Shown: in pieces, positions 1-9,304 of the stretch
How the letters are laid out: the number at the start of each line of letters is the position of its first letter
Position numbering within the stretch: the stretch's first letter is position 1
NCBI GenBank assembly: GCA_030704615.1
Contig: CM060734.1
Span: forward strand, 36,162,042-36,226,041
Origin: Takakia lepidozioides
Taxonomy: Eukaryota > Streptophyta > Takakiopsida > Takakiales > Takakiaceae
Length of the DNA: 64,000 bases
Direction: 5' to 3'
Made by a program: the position numbers and the translations under genes
Notes under the pieces: model-generated
What the model was told of the DNA's origin: nothing
Database searches by the model: none
What the model saw: the letters and a program-made list of their open reading frames with translations, nothing else

Positions 1-2950
1 TGTTTGTTTTGTTTTCGTTTTTGTTTTTGTTTTTGTTTTTTTTTTGTATGTGAACTGATAAATTTACAAAAAGTCGTATTCATCTCAAATTTAAATCCTA
101 ATATCGTTTTTTGAAATGTCAAGTTATTTTACCACTAATGTGAAGTTAGCTAGGAAATAGCTAGCTTTTATATATCGACATTTGGATTGACCCAGGGGCC
201 AATATATGTTTGGGCACCTGACGTTGTTATCTTCACGACAGATCGCGGGGGGCTCATCTTTCTCGAGTTGAGCTTCACTGCATCTAGCTATGGCGCCGTA
301 GTGTGGATTCCTCATGGCGTGGGGTGCACTTGGCTTGACTTAATATATGAGTGATGTTTTCATGTGCAAGTGAGTGAGTTTGAGAGAGCTTGTATGCTTA
401 TATCATTCCTTTCTTTATCACTCGAGAAAGATGAGTTCGAGTCTGTGAGTGTCAGGTTCGTGTTAGTTGTAGCACTTGTGTTTTCAGATCATGAGAAGCG
501 GTTCAGCCTAGAGTGCAAAGATCCGTGCGTGAGCCTATCCAAAGTGGATAAAGTACAAATGCGAACAGGTTGCAGGTTTGCAATGGATAGAGAGGCGGGT
601 AGCCTATGTTGAAGAGTAGCATTGCATAGCTCAACGCTATGACAACCAAGTTTGGGCTTCTAGTGTGAAGCGGAGGAGATGCTGGCCACGAGTGGGCGAA
701 CTGGTGGTCGTCTTCTTCAGCTGTAGACCGAGTTAAGGAGCTAAAGGAATGTGGGCTGTGCATGGAAAGCTAGCGTGTTGCAGGTTGGAGATGATATGAT
801 CAGCTCCTAGTTGTTGCGGGTAGATAAGGAGCAGCCAAAATGGTGGAGTTGCCAAGGGGAGGTCACTTCCAAATATTACCACTTGACGTGCAAAAAAATA
901 TAGGGTGCCGAAAATTCTGAGAAAATAAAATTTAGAATATATTTAGAAATACTATAGGGTACTAATATATTGGCGGCACCACATTTAAATTAAAATAGGG
1001 TCCAAAATAAAGACGTATTTAAAAAAAATTAAAACTAATATATGGTGAAGATAAATTTAAGGGACACATGTCGTTCAGTGACACGCAGTGGAGAGGGCGT
1101 AGGCGCATGTGCACAACAACCCTAGGCTTCCCTCTCTCCTGTCGGCTGCAATTCGTGGCGGAATTATGCTAAACAGACAGAGAGAAAGGGTTGTGCGCTC
1201 AGTGGTGCAAGCATTGTGGCCCACATGTTTTGAAACTCGCAGGGCGTGACAATGGAGAAGCGTAGATTGAGGGGGAAGGATGGCAACACAAGCATGGCGG
1301 CCCATAGGTTTTGAGAGACATGGTGGATAGGCAGAATACAAAAAATGAGAAGAAAAGTAGGGAGCAGGTGGGGGTCTCTCGACAACCAGTTGATCTCCTT
1401 AACAAGCCAGCCACAACAATCATGGTGTTTCTCAACTACTTCTCAAAATCTAGAGGGCGGCATCTGAAATTCAAATATGATATAACTGACAACAAGTGGA
1501 TAGACATAAATTCGATTATCAGTTCAATTACTATGAGATTTGATTTTGCTCAGAACCTTTATACTTTAAATGATGTTGATGCATCTACTTTGGATAAATT
1601 TGTTTTCAACAAATAAAAAATTTCATTACCTCCGCAGAAGCCATAGCTTGGCAGCAGGTGCAGGAGCAAACCCCAGTTTGGGGAGAGCTCGGGAACGCAT
1701 GGGAACGCATGTGGAGTTCCTGGGAACGCAGGGAACTGTTGACCGTGACCGTGGGAAGCCGTGGTGCGGACACCACAGGTTGGCACGGTAACCAAATCGT
1801 GGGGATGGCGGGCTGTGAAGGCTCGTGGGCGTGGTACCACGGGGTATCACGGGGCAGGCCGTGGTCAACGAGCGCCTAGGGTGGGTCATGAGGAGTCGTG
1901 GCGGTTAGAGCCACGGAAGGCCGCGAACAGGCAGAGTGAAAAAATAAATAAAAAATAATTTTTTAAAAAAATCACTCGTTTCGTGGGACCTTGAGGGGGA
2001 GGCTGGGCTCTGAAGAACAACGGTTTTGAGCTAGCTGATCCGGCAGAAAAGTCGGAATTTCCTGTTGCGTTTTAACAAAGGGGATTACTTCCCTGCAGGT
2101 AATCTTTTCGGGTTTTCAGCCCAATTCTTAACTATGGGGGAGACCAACCTGCAGGTAATTCCTTTGGACAGAATGTTGTTGGGGCCTATATGTACCTCTA
2201 TTTGCTCCATTTTTTAACCTTCAGTGAATGGCGTGGTTTCCTGAGGTGGTTCCATTCTGAGGAATGGTTGGTGGACGTAAGGAGGCACTGGCGGACCCTG
2301 TGGAGGCTTACATGGGGCCTTGGAGGCCAAGTTTCATGAGCTCGTGGAGGGCGGTTTGAGGAGTGTCTACAAGATGCTCTCATGGTCATGCGAGTGAGAG
2401 AAGAGAGGAAAAGAGAGGGTGTTGGGATGAGATCGTGCTTGGGATAGGCATTGCTTTAGTTTCCGTTCCTCGTAGCTTTCCACCTTCTCTGTAGGCCGAG
2501 ACCTTTCCGTAGGTGGAGGCAAGAATCAGTCCGGGTTTGGGCTGGGTTGTAGGAGCGACACTGTGGAGTTGTTTTTGGTGGGGGGGAGTTGTTGTTTTCA
2601 TTCTTGTATTTGGATCCCCTCCACACTTGCATGCTTGATTGTGCGCTATGCTAATTTTGTGTAGGCGCTTGATTTTATAGGTGGTTGACTTGGGCTTGAT
2701 CGCTGATCCAACCCTAGAGCATGCTGTTGATGGTGAGGCTGGGTTGATGACCAATCAGACCATCTTTGTTTCTCATGTTGTGAGGTTGGAGGTGATGACC
2801 AGCCAACCATAGGAGTGCCTGCGGTGGATGCACGTGCAGATGCAGGCTATGTTAGGAACCTAGTATTCCAAACCATAAGCCGCATCAGGTTCTCTACCCG
2901 GATACCTTGTGGAGAGGGGGTTAGAGACAAGTTCATGACCGGTTGAGTAT
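1..2950. other. Non-genic flank, no supported gene
   Basis: The stretch begins with a T-rich low-complexity run (about 1-60). Open frames here are short, overlap in several frames and show no recognisable domain. An AT-rich patch lies at 880-1060 and a G-rich patch at 1660-1920 with repeated GGGAACGCA words. A roughly 90-bp degenerate duplication is visible around 1205-1320. Part of 2000-2950 may be the leader or the decayed 5' LTR of the gypsy element that follows, but I could not find a matching downstream LTR, so no boundary is called. Confidence 0.5.
200..360 (-). repeat. Diverged relative of the MITE at 45,607-46,071
   Basis: The stretch around 296-350 (GTGTGGATTCCTCATGGCGT and the following GGGGTGCACTTGGCTTGAC) resembles the reverse complement of the interior of the long-TIR MITE at about 45,800-45,845 (GTGGATTCCCCATAGCGTGG, then GATGCCCCGGGCTTAACC). 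A shared CTCATCT-TCTCGAG word also flanks it. Only part of the element is detectable and the ends are not visible. Confidence 0.4.
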
Positions 2951-3156
2951 CAGTTTGTCAACACGGAGGTGCCACTAGTTGCTGGGGAAAGTGCCGGTAC
3001 GAGCACTAGTGATACTAACGCGTATAAAGACGAGGTGTGCGGTTTAGGTCACCTTCATCTCCTGTGTCTTCTACGGAAGGTTCTGATTCGGATTGTGAAT
3101 CAGGAGAACTCACACCGACGGTGCAAGTTGTTTCATTGTCATTGTTGTGGGACATA

Positions 3157-4247
3157 ATGGAGGAGATTTATGGAGCCACCAAGGGGCCACGAAGATACTC
3201 TGGGGCGGTGGGCACCATTGAGTTGGATGATTTTAACCAAGAGTTTAAAGTTGGTGTGACTTGTAGCAAATGCGCAATCCACAACTGTTTACGCCTTTTA
3301 TGGCATGGAAGGGGCTGTTTCAGCACCTTGAGGGGCCGCCCATGGATGATTACCATGAGTTTACGCGGGGGCACGATGTTGAGATCGAGGAGTGGAGGAG
3401 GATGTACTGGTCACTTGACTATGTCTCCATCACTAGAGGCACTAGAGGCACAAGGGCAGCAGCCACACCGGCAGTTGCACCAGCAGCTGCAGCTTCCACG
3501 AGCAGTAGTGGGACTAGTGGTACAATAACTACGACATCCACCCAAGCTACTGCTGCACCAGCACCAGTGGCGGTAGCTGCCTTCAACCCTGTTGTGGAGT
3601 TCTTTGAAGAGTTGAGAAGGAACTACCAAAGGGTGAGGACAGAGAAGTTAAGGAGCTTGCAAGAGTTCCAACGGAAGCCTACTGAGAGCTTGAGGGAGGC
3701 TTTCACTCGCATGAGGCGCTTGATTAATGTAACCCAAGGGGTTACGGAAGCTCAGGAAGTCCAATTCTGGTATGGGATATTGAACAAGGAGCTGAGGAGA
3801 AGAGTGCGGGATGCAACTCTCCTACAAGCGGCCCAACCCACCTTAGTAAATGTGTTTTTGCTGGCAGAGCGGATAGAGCTCAACATGGTGGAGGAACGAG
3901 TGGTCATGGTGGGATTTGCTAAGGAGGCACCACGGGGTAGTGGTGCTCCTAGCCAGCCACTACCTCAACGTGCTCAAGGCAACAAGGGGGCTCAGGTGAA
4001 GCCCAAGGAAGGGCAGTGAGGACCTCAGATGCAGGGGTCTCTCTCTTCATTTGCAAGCCAACAACAGGCGGATGTGGTGTGCTGGACATGTGGAGGACCC
4101 CATGTCAAGAAGGATTGCCCAGAAGGAGGCAATGGTTTGGCACCGGCACAACCTGCACAGTTGCAGTGTGGGCATTGTAGCAAGTACGGGCATGGAGAGG
4201 CCCAGTACTATGGTTTGCATCCTGAGTTGCGCCCAGACCAGTTCTAA
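3157..4247 (+). pseudogene. gag: Ty3/gypsy Gag with CCHC zinc knuckles, broken
   Basis: Structural Gag protein of the gypsy element, which would form the virus-like particle and bind element RNA. A start-proximal piece from ATG 3157 is in one frame; the main part continues in another from about 3270. The capsid-like segment (about 3600-3880) has the retrotrans_gag pattern, including FFEELRRNYQ, LQEFQRKPTESLREAFTRMR and FWYGILNKELRRRV. An Ala/Thr/Ser/Pro-rich linker precedes it at 3440-3590. A TGA at 4017-4019 interrupts the frame, which then resumes in phase with a zinc knuckle at 4080-4118 (C-X2-C-X4-H-X4-C). A second knuckle follows at about 4167-4208, where the last Cys position is Tyr. 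The frameshift near 3270, the stop and the damaged second knuckle mark a pseudogene. Confidence 0.8.
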
Positions 4248-5129
4248 GGGAACAATGGTGGCCGGGGGCGAGGTGGAGCAGCCTAGAGAGGACGAGGTGC
4301 AGGCCAAGGGCAAGCTCAACATGGCCAAGGACGCGGAGGTCAGGGTGGTGACCAAGGCATGGCCAACCGGCTTCAGCAGCTAGAGTAGAGGCTTGCTGCC
4401 ATGGCCACAGCTCATGTGGTACCGGCTCCAAGGCCGGATGGTCCATCTCTTGCTCCTGAGGGAGGAGATATGAGAGGCATGGGATTCATATGCGGGGCAA
4501 CACTACCACTAGTGAGGGGTGCCACTACCACTACCACTGTGTGCGGGGCAGCACTACCACTAGTGCAAGTGGAGTCAGCTGCGGCAGTGACTCGAGGAGC
4601 AGCACGAGTTCTTGAGCTACGGGGTGCGGAGGTGGAGGTGGAGGTGGATCCACAGCGTGGGGAGGCAAGCCATCAAGCCAGACTTCCTCAGTCATTCACA
4701 TTGGCGGAGACAGTATTGACGCCATCCATGGCACCTAGTTCTCGCCCGACTGTTACCAAGGCGGAGGTTACTATGCCATTGGGGAGAGCTACACGGGCAA
4801 CACCACTACTTAGTGTTGCCAAGGCTACGACAGCTAGTGTGCTGCTAGGGGCGGCCACAGCTGTGTGCCAGGCTCCATTGTTATTAGCTACCATGATTGC
4901 GACGCCGGGGGTAGGACCAGCTGAGGTGTTCAAACTGACAGCTGCACTCTGTGAGAGTAGGGAGGTTACTTCATCTTCTGCGGAGATAGTGGGAGGAGTA
5001 GTGCCGGAGGGATCCTCGAATATGAGGGTCAAGACTGCCACGGCGGTGCCATGACAAGCTGTAGCTGCCAGGTTGGCGAAGCTGCCAGCTAGGCCAGCCA
5101 TTGAGCGTGCCATGGTGACACCTGGAGTT

Positions 5130-5500
5130 GTCATGTTAGACAACCAGGATGACATTTTCTGTTTGAGTGGACCGGCAGGCAAGAAGTACCGGCCACTGAG
5201 AGTCTTGTTGGACTCGAGAGTTTAGCCATTGATGCTGGGCAGAGCTGCTATTGCAGGCTTGGGCCTCACGGAGGCGGATATGGAGCCGTGCCCTTTCCAG
5301 ATACAGACATTGGGAGGATCAGAGCAGGCTTGGGGCATGACACGGCGTGAGTTGGCTATCCGACTACAGCTGGATCATCCTACAGATGGCTCACAGATGA
5401 GAGCCAAGGCCATAGTGACAGATGCGGTCTCGTACGATGTCCTTGTTGGTGGGGCAGTATTGTACCCCATGGGCTTCACCCTGGATTTTTGATAAGAGTC
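5130..5500 (+). pseudogene. Ty3/gypsy aspartic protease remnant
   Basis: Retropepsin-type protease that would process the Gag-Pol polyprotein. The segment reads PLRVLLDSRV, then a stop, then PLMLGRAAIAGLGL. This matches the family pattern LLDSGA-x-PLMLG, so the active-site DSG has become DSR (5211-5219) and a TAG follows at 5223-5225. The C-terminal half is well kept (YDVLVGGAVLYPMGFTLDF, up to 5492). Between Gag and this domain, 4400-5130 is an open but low-complexity Thr/Ala/Val-rich linker with no recognisable domain. Mutated catalytic glycine plus nonsense codon make it inactive. Confidence 0.75.
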
Positions 5501-5861
5501 AGCTTCCTAAAGGCCTAGATGGCAGTCAGGGGAGGGCCGACGTGTGCAGCTCCTGTGACGTTTATAAGAGGAGTTGCAGTTGCCCAGCGAGGGAAGATGC
5601 CGACACTGACGACATTCACAGCTGCAATGAGTTGGCCTGAAGAGTTGCTTGAGGGCAACGCTCATTCAGAGGATGTGTCACCTCCGGGAGAGCAGGATGA
5701 CATGTATGGTATGGTGGCGTTGCCTGCCATGGTTGCTCACACTCCATTGTGGGGCTCGAGCAAGGATTTGCAGCGGGTTGCGTGTGCAACAAGCCTAGGT
5801 AGAGGCTTTTGTACCGTCAGGAGAGGATGACAGTGCGGGGATTGCACCAGGACCACCTCAG

Positions 5862-6890
5862 TTGTCACCATTGGACACCACACCGATCGTGTGGCAGTGT
5901 CTGGATGAAGGCATTTGCCTTTTGGACTTGTTTGGTGGGATCAGTACCGGATTGGTTGCTGTGCTACAGGCAGGTGTACGGGTGCGGTGTTACTTGTATG
6001 TGGAGAGGGATGAGACTGCACTACGCATCTTACTCCGTCATGTTGCTCAGTTGGTGCAGCAGTACCCTGAGTTATTTCCGGTGTCTGCAGTTCGTGGATA
6101 TCAGCAGGCCTTGCCAGCAGACATCTCTTTGCTGGGGGCGCAGAATTTGGAGCGGGTTGGCTCCATTGATTTGGTAGTGGCAGGTTGGCCCTTCCAAGGG
6201 CATTCATCAGCCGAGCATGGCAATGGATTGCGAGACTCAAGGTCGGGTTTGTTTTGGGAGATGGTGTAGGTTTTGCGCTATTTACAGCTTCATCAAGCTG
6301 TATCTCCAGCATACATCTTTGAGAATGTGCCACTGATGGGCGATTCTCGGGCCAGAGTGATGGCCAGTGTGCATCAATTCCGATCGTGGCTTGGGTCAGC
6401 AGTGTTGTTGGATGTAGCTGCAGTGGGGTCACGGGCTCATCGTCCACGGTTATGGTGGACTAACTTGATGTCACCCGCACTGCTCAAGCGTGCATTTGAT
6501 GGGGTGCAGCGGCCAGCATACCTCACAGTGGATAGCATTTTGGACACAAGGAGGCAGTCTCAGCGTGTGAGACACGATGACCGTTCGCTTTTGGCAATGG
6601 TCAACAAAGTGGGTCAACCACGAGCAGCACTACCTACACTGCTCAGTTTCCCAGGATCACATGTTTTCCGGGATAGTGGACCTGGCCTCCTGTGGGATGC
6701 TCAGCTACAACAGTTAGTGGAGCCTAATGCTGACAAGCGAGAGCGGGCTATGGGTTTTTCCACTGGGACCACGGTGGTGCCTTCTCTTTCTGAGGCATCA
6801 CGTCGTCTGGTGTTGGGGGAAGCGATGGATCTCAATTGCTTGACCTGGATTATCAGTTTGGCTATGGCTGAGCAACGTAGAGTGCGGAGT
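5862..6890 (+). pseudogene. Retrotransposon-encoded C5-cytosine DNA methyltransferase (DNMT3-like), inactivated
   Basis: Would transfer a methyl group from S-adenosylmethionine to carbon 5 of cytosine in DNA. The motifs are in canonical, unpermuted order: motif I LDLFGGISTGLVAVLQAG (from 5919), the acidic YVERDETALRIL segment, motif IV DLVVAGWPFQGHSS (6168-6209), then RSGLFWEM, motif VI FENVPLM (6318-6338), motif VIII GSRAHRPRLWWTNL (about 6426-6470), and motifs IX-X with KRERAMGFSTGTT and SRRLVLGEAMD (about 6730-6840). The motif VIII to IX spacing is short, as in DNMT3-type enzymes, and the canonical order excludes a DRM-type rearranged enzyme. The catalytic Cys of Pro-Cys is Phe (TTC at 6192-6194, one base from TGC), and a TAG at 6267-6269 breaks the frame, which continues in phase at 6270. 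It lies between protease and RT of the gypsy element, in the same orientation, so it is read as part of Pol rather than as a host gene. Confidence 0.85.
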
Positions 6891-7217
6891 GCACTTCCCT
6901 TGATGGTCTCTCTACCTACCGAGACGGTACAGGCAGTGAGTGGGGGCGAGCCGGTGAGGACCATGGGGTGCAGACATCCATGCATGGCACACGTGGGAGG
7001 TGCTCGAGGTTCAGAGGGAGTTGACAGCCAAGGCGGCTGTGATGGATGAGGTTGGGGATTCTTCTCAGGTTGAGGAGGTCCTCAAGAATGAGATGATGGG
7101 GCAGGATGAGGCCTCGTCATTGACTGAGCAGGCATGGAGTACTGCTCAAGAGGTTGCGGCATAGCAACATAGGACGCGTCCTCTACCTCTAAGTCTGCTG
7201 GACTTAAGGTTGCAATT

Positions 7218-8640
7218 ATGGAGGACAATTGGGAGCCTGACATTGGACCCATTGTCACTGGAGGAGAGAGACGACGTATACGGCGGTTCCTGAGGGCTTA
7301 CAGGAATTGCCTTCAGTTTGAAGGATTTTGGAGCACTGAAGGGTCAGGAGAATCTTATTGAGTTGGCCACGGACACGCCAATCTTTCGGAGACCCTATAG
7401 ATACAGTGACATAGAGAGGTCTTTGATTCAGATGAGGACTCAAGATCTTTGGGAGGCTGGTTTGGTGGAGCATTCTGGTGGAGAGTATGCTTCAGCCACG
7501 GTGATGCCAGCCAAGAAGGATGTCTATGGCAATTGGATGGAGAGACGTATGTGCGGTGATTACCGGCCTGTGAATCGTCAGACCAAGTCCGATAAGTATG
7601 CCATGCCCATACCGGAGGAGATCTTTGATGTCATTGGGCATGCCAAGGTTTTTAGCACTCTGGACTTGCGGTCCGGATATCACCAGTTGCCGATCAAGGA
7701 GGCAGACAAGCAGAAGACGACATTCTGGGGGATCAATGAGCACGGGAAGGATTGCCTATATCAGTGGCGGTTCTTACCATTCGGGCTTAAGAACGCTCCT
7801 GCAGAGTTCCAGAGAGTCATGGACAGGATTCTAGCAGGGGTGGACTTTGCTCGGTGCTACATAGATGACATCATCATCTTTAGTGCTACGGTGTTTGAGC
7901 GCTTGAGAGCGCATGGATTGAAATTACATTTGGGGAAGTGCAAGTTCTTCCACAACCAGATTGAGTATCTGGGCCACATGATATATCCTGGAGGATTGGG
8001 GGTGCAGCAGACTAAGGTAGAGGCCATCGCACAGATTCCATGCCCCACGGATGTGAGCCGAGTTCAAGCTTTCATGGGGTTGGCAAACTACTATAGACGG
8101 TTTGTCAAGGGATTTAGTGCTATTGCAAAGGCTCTAACCAAGCTGACTAAGGTAGACCAGGAGTGGCAGTGGGAAGATGAGCAAGAGCAAGCTTTTCAGG
8201 AGCTCAAGGTGAGGTTGACCTCGACGCCCATCTTGAGACGACCTATCAGGGGGCGTCCCTTCCAGCTACATACAAATTGGAGCATGCTGGGGTTTGGAGT
8301 GGTGCTCACATAGGTGGATGATGAGGGAAGAGAGTTCATAGTGGCTTATGCTAGCCGCTCGAACAACGCTGCAGAGTCTAAGTATAGCTCATATGAGGGG
8401 GAGTGCTTAGCTGCAGTGTGGGCCGTGGTAGACTTTAGGTGTTATCTATATGACAATCTCTTCACTCTTGTTATGGATCACCAGCCATTCAAGTGGTTGA
8501 TGGAGTCAGACAAGCTTACGGGGAAGCTTGCACGGTGGGCACTTATACTCCAGGAGTATGACTTTTAGGTTGTGCATCGACCGGGTTTGGTCAATAGGGA
8601 TGCGGATGGATTGAGTCGTCATCCATGCACGAGCCAGCAG
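7218..8640 (+). pseudogene. pol: Ty3/gypsy reverse transcriptase and RNase H, broken
   Basis: Copies element RNA into DNA and degrades the RNA strand. The N-terminal lead-in (from ATG 7218, ending RRFLRAYRNC) is one frame away from the main body, which runs from about 7315. RT landmarks are CGDYRPVNRQT, FSTLDLRSGYHQLPI, FLPFGLKNAPAEFQRVMD, an intact YIDDIIIF (YIDD at 7858-7869), LGHMIYPGG and FMGLANYYRRFVKGFS. RNase H follows: the first catalytic Asp of the usual HTDWS-like motif is Asn (AAT at 8275-8277), whereas the YEGECLAAVWAV and MDHQPFKWLM segments are kept. TAG codons at 8311 and 8566 interrupt an otherwise continuous frame that reads on into VVHRPGLVNRDADGLSRHP. Because YIDD is intact and RT itself has no stop until RNase H, decay looks moderate. 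Confidence 0.9.
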
Positions 8641-8959
8641 GATGACACTGGAGCTCGGTGGCATGGTGAGACGGACGAGGAGATGGTGCCGGGATGGCAT
8701 GCATCTTGCATGCATCTGCCTTTTCGTGTATCTTGGCATCAGGAGGTCAGGTTGGACCTACAACAGGGATGACTGTAGACGGAGTGTCTGAGGACCCTGA
8801 GGCTAGTGATGAGCCAGGTGGTGCCAGAGATATACATGAGGATTTGGTTGTGTTGGACTACCTCCGCACTGGAGACACGGCAACTAATGTGACTGCCAAG
8901 GAGAGGGATCGGATCCCGCAACGAGCCAAGAGCAAGTGGGAGGGGATACACTTGCTTTG

Positions 8960-9185
8960 AGTGTGGGAGGATGGTCGGGTGAGGATCGTGCCTCACCCAA
9001 CACAGCGTGCATGGTTAGTGCGGCATGCCCATGAAGAGTTGGGGCATTTTGGAGTGCTAGGCGCTCATAGTTTACTGCAGGGCCAGTATTAGTGGCGTGG
9101 TATGCACACAGAGGTGCAACAGTTCGTGGCTAGGTGCATGGTGTGTGACAGGGTGCATGCTTCATTCAACGCCCCTACAGGACTT
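8960..9185 (+). pseudogene. Ty3/gypsy integrase, zinc-finger fragment only
   Basis: N-terminal HHCC zinc-binding domain of integrase. His codons lie in RHAHEELGHFG (9021-9053), followed by GQY, a TAG (9090-9092), WRGMHTEVQQFVARCMVCDRVHASFNAP with the Cys pair at 9135-9146. The catalytic DDE core that should follow is absent: gypsy similarity stops at about 9180 and the composition switches to the C/A-rich LINE-like block. The segment between the RNase H tail and this domain (8640-8960) is a poorly conserved linker with no assignable motif. Confidence 0.8.
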
Positions 9186-9304
9186 AGTCATTTTCTTGTC
9201 CCCTCTAATGTTCCCGCCAACTAGCTAGAAATAGCTGACAGCTAGCAAGAACCGATGGGTAGTGGACCTAGCTCTAGTAAAATAGCGTATCCACCGCTTT
9301 AGAC

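Larger units (their letters stand above)
2960..9185 (+). mobile_element. Degenerate Ty3/gypsy LTR retrotransposon carrying a DNA methyltransferase
   Basis: In order on the + strand: Gag with two zinc knuckles, an aspartic protease remnant, a C5-cytosine methyltransferase domain, reverse transcriptase, RNase H and the HHCC zinc finger of integrase. RT before integrase, a YIDD active site and the gag motifs are the Ty3/gypsy arrangement. The element is dead: frameshifts separate gag pieces and the MTase-RT junction, and in-frame stops occur at 4017, 5223, 6267, 8311, 8566 and 9090. Most of these stops are TAG and could come from CAG by C-to-T change. The integrase core, 3' LTR and any chromodomain are missing because the sequence breaks at about 9180, where a C/A-rich LINE-like block begins. 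I could not delimit a 5' LTR. Confidence 0.85.

Noticed and set aside
1559-1960. Several overlapping ORFs on both strands
   Set aside because: Overlap in many frames over G-rich repetitive sequence with no domain; typical chance frames.
2000-2950. 5' LTR of the gypsy element
   Set aside because: No second copy, PBS or TG...CA boundary could be identified, so it is not called.
5862-6890. Methyltransferase as a host DNMT3 or DRM gene
   Set aside because: It is intronless, lies in the same orientation between gypsy protease and RT, lacks host regulatory domains, and decays along with the element. Motif order is not the rearranged DRM order.
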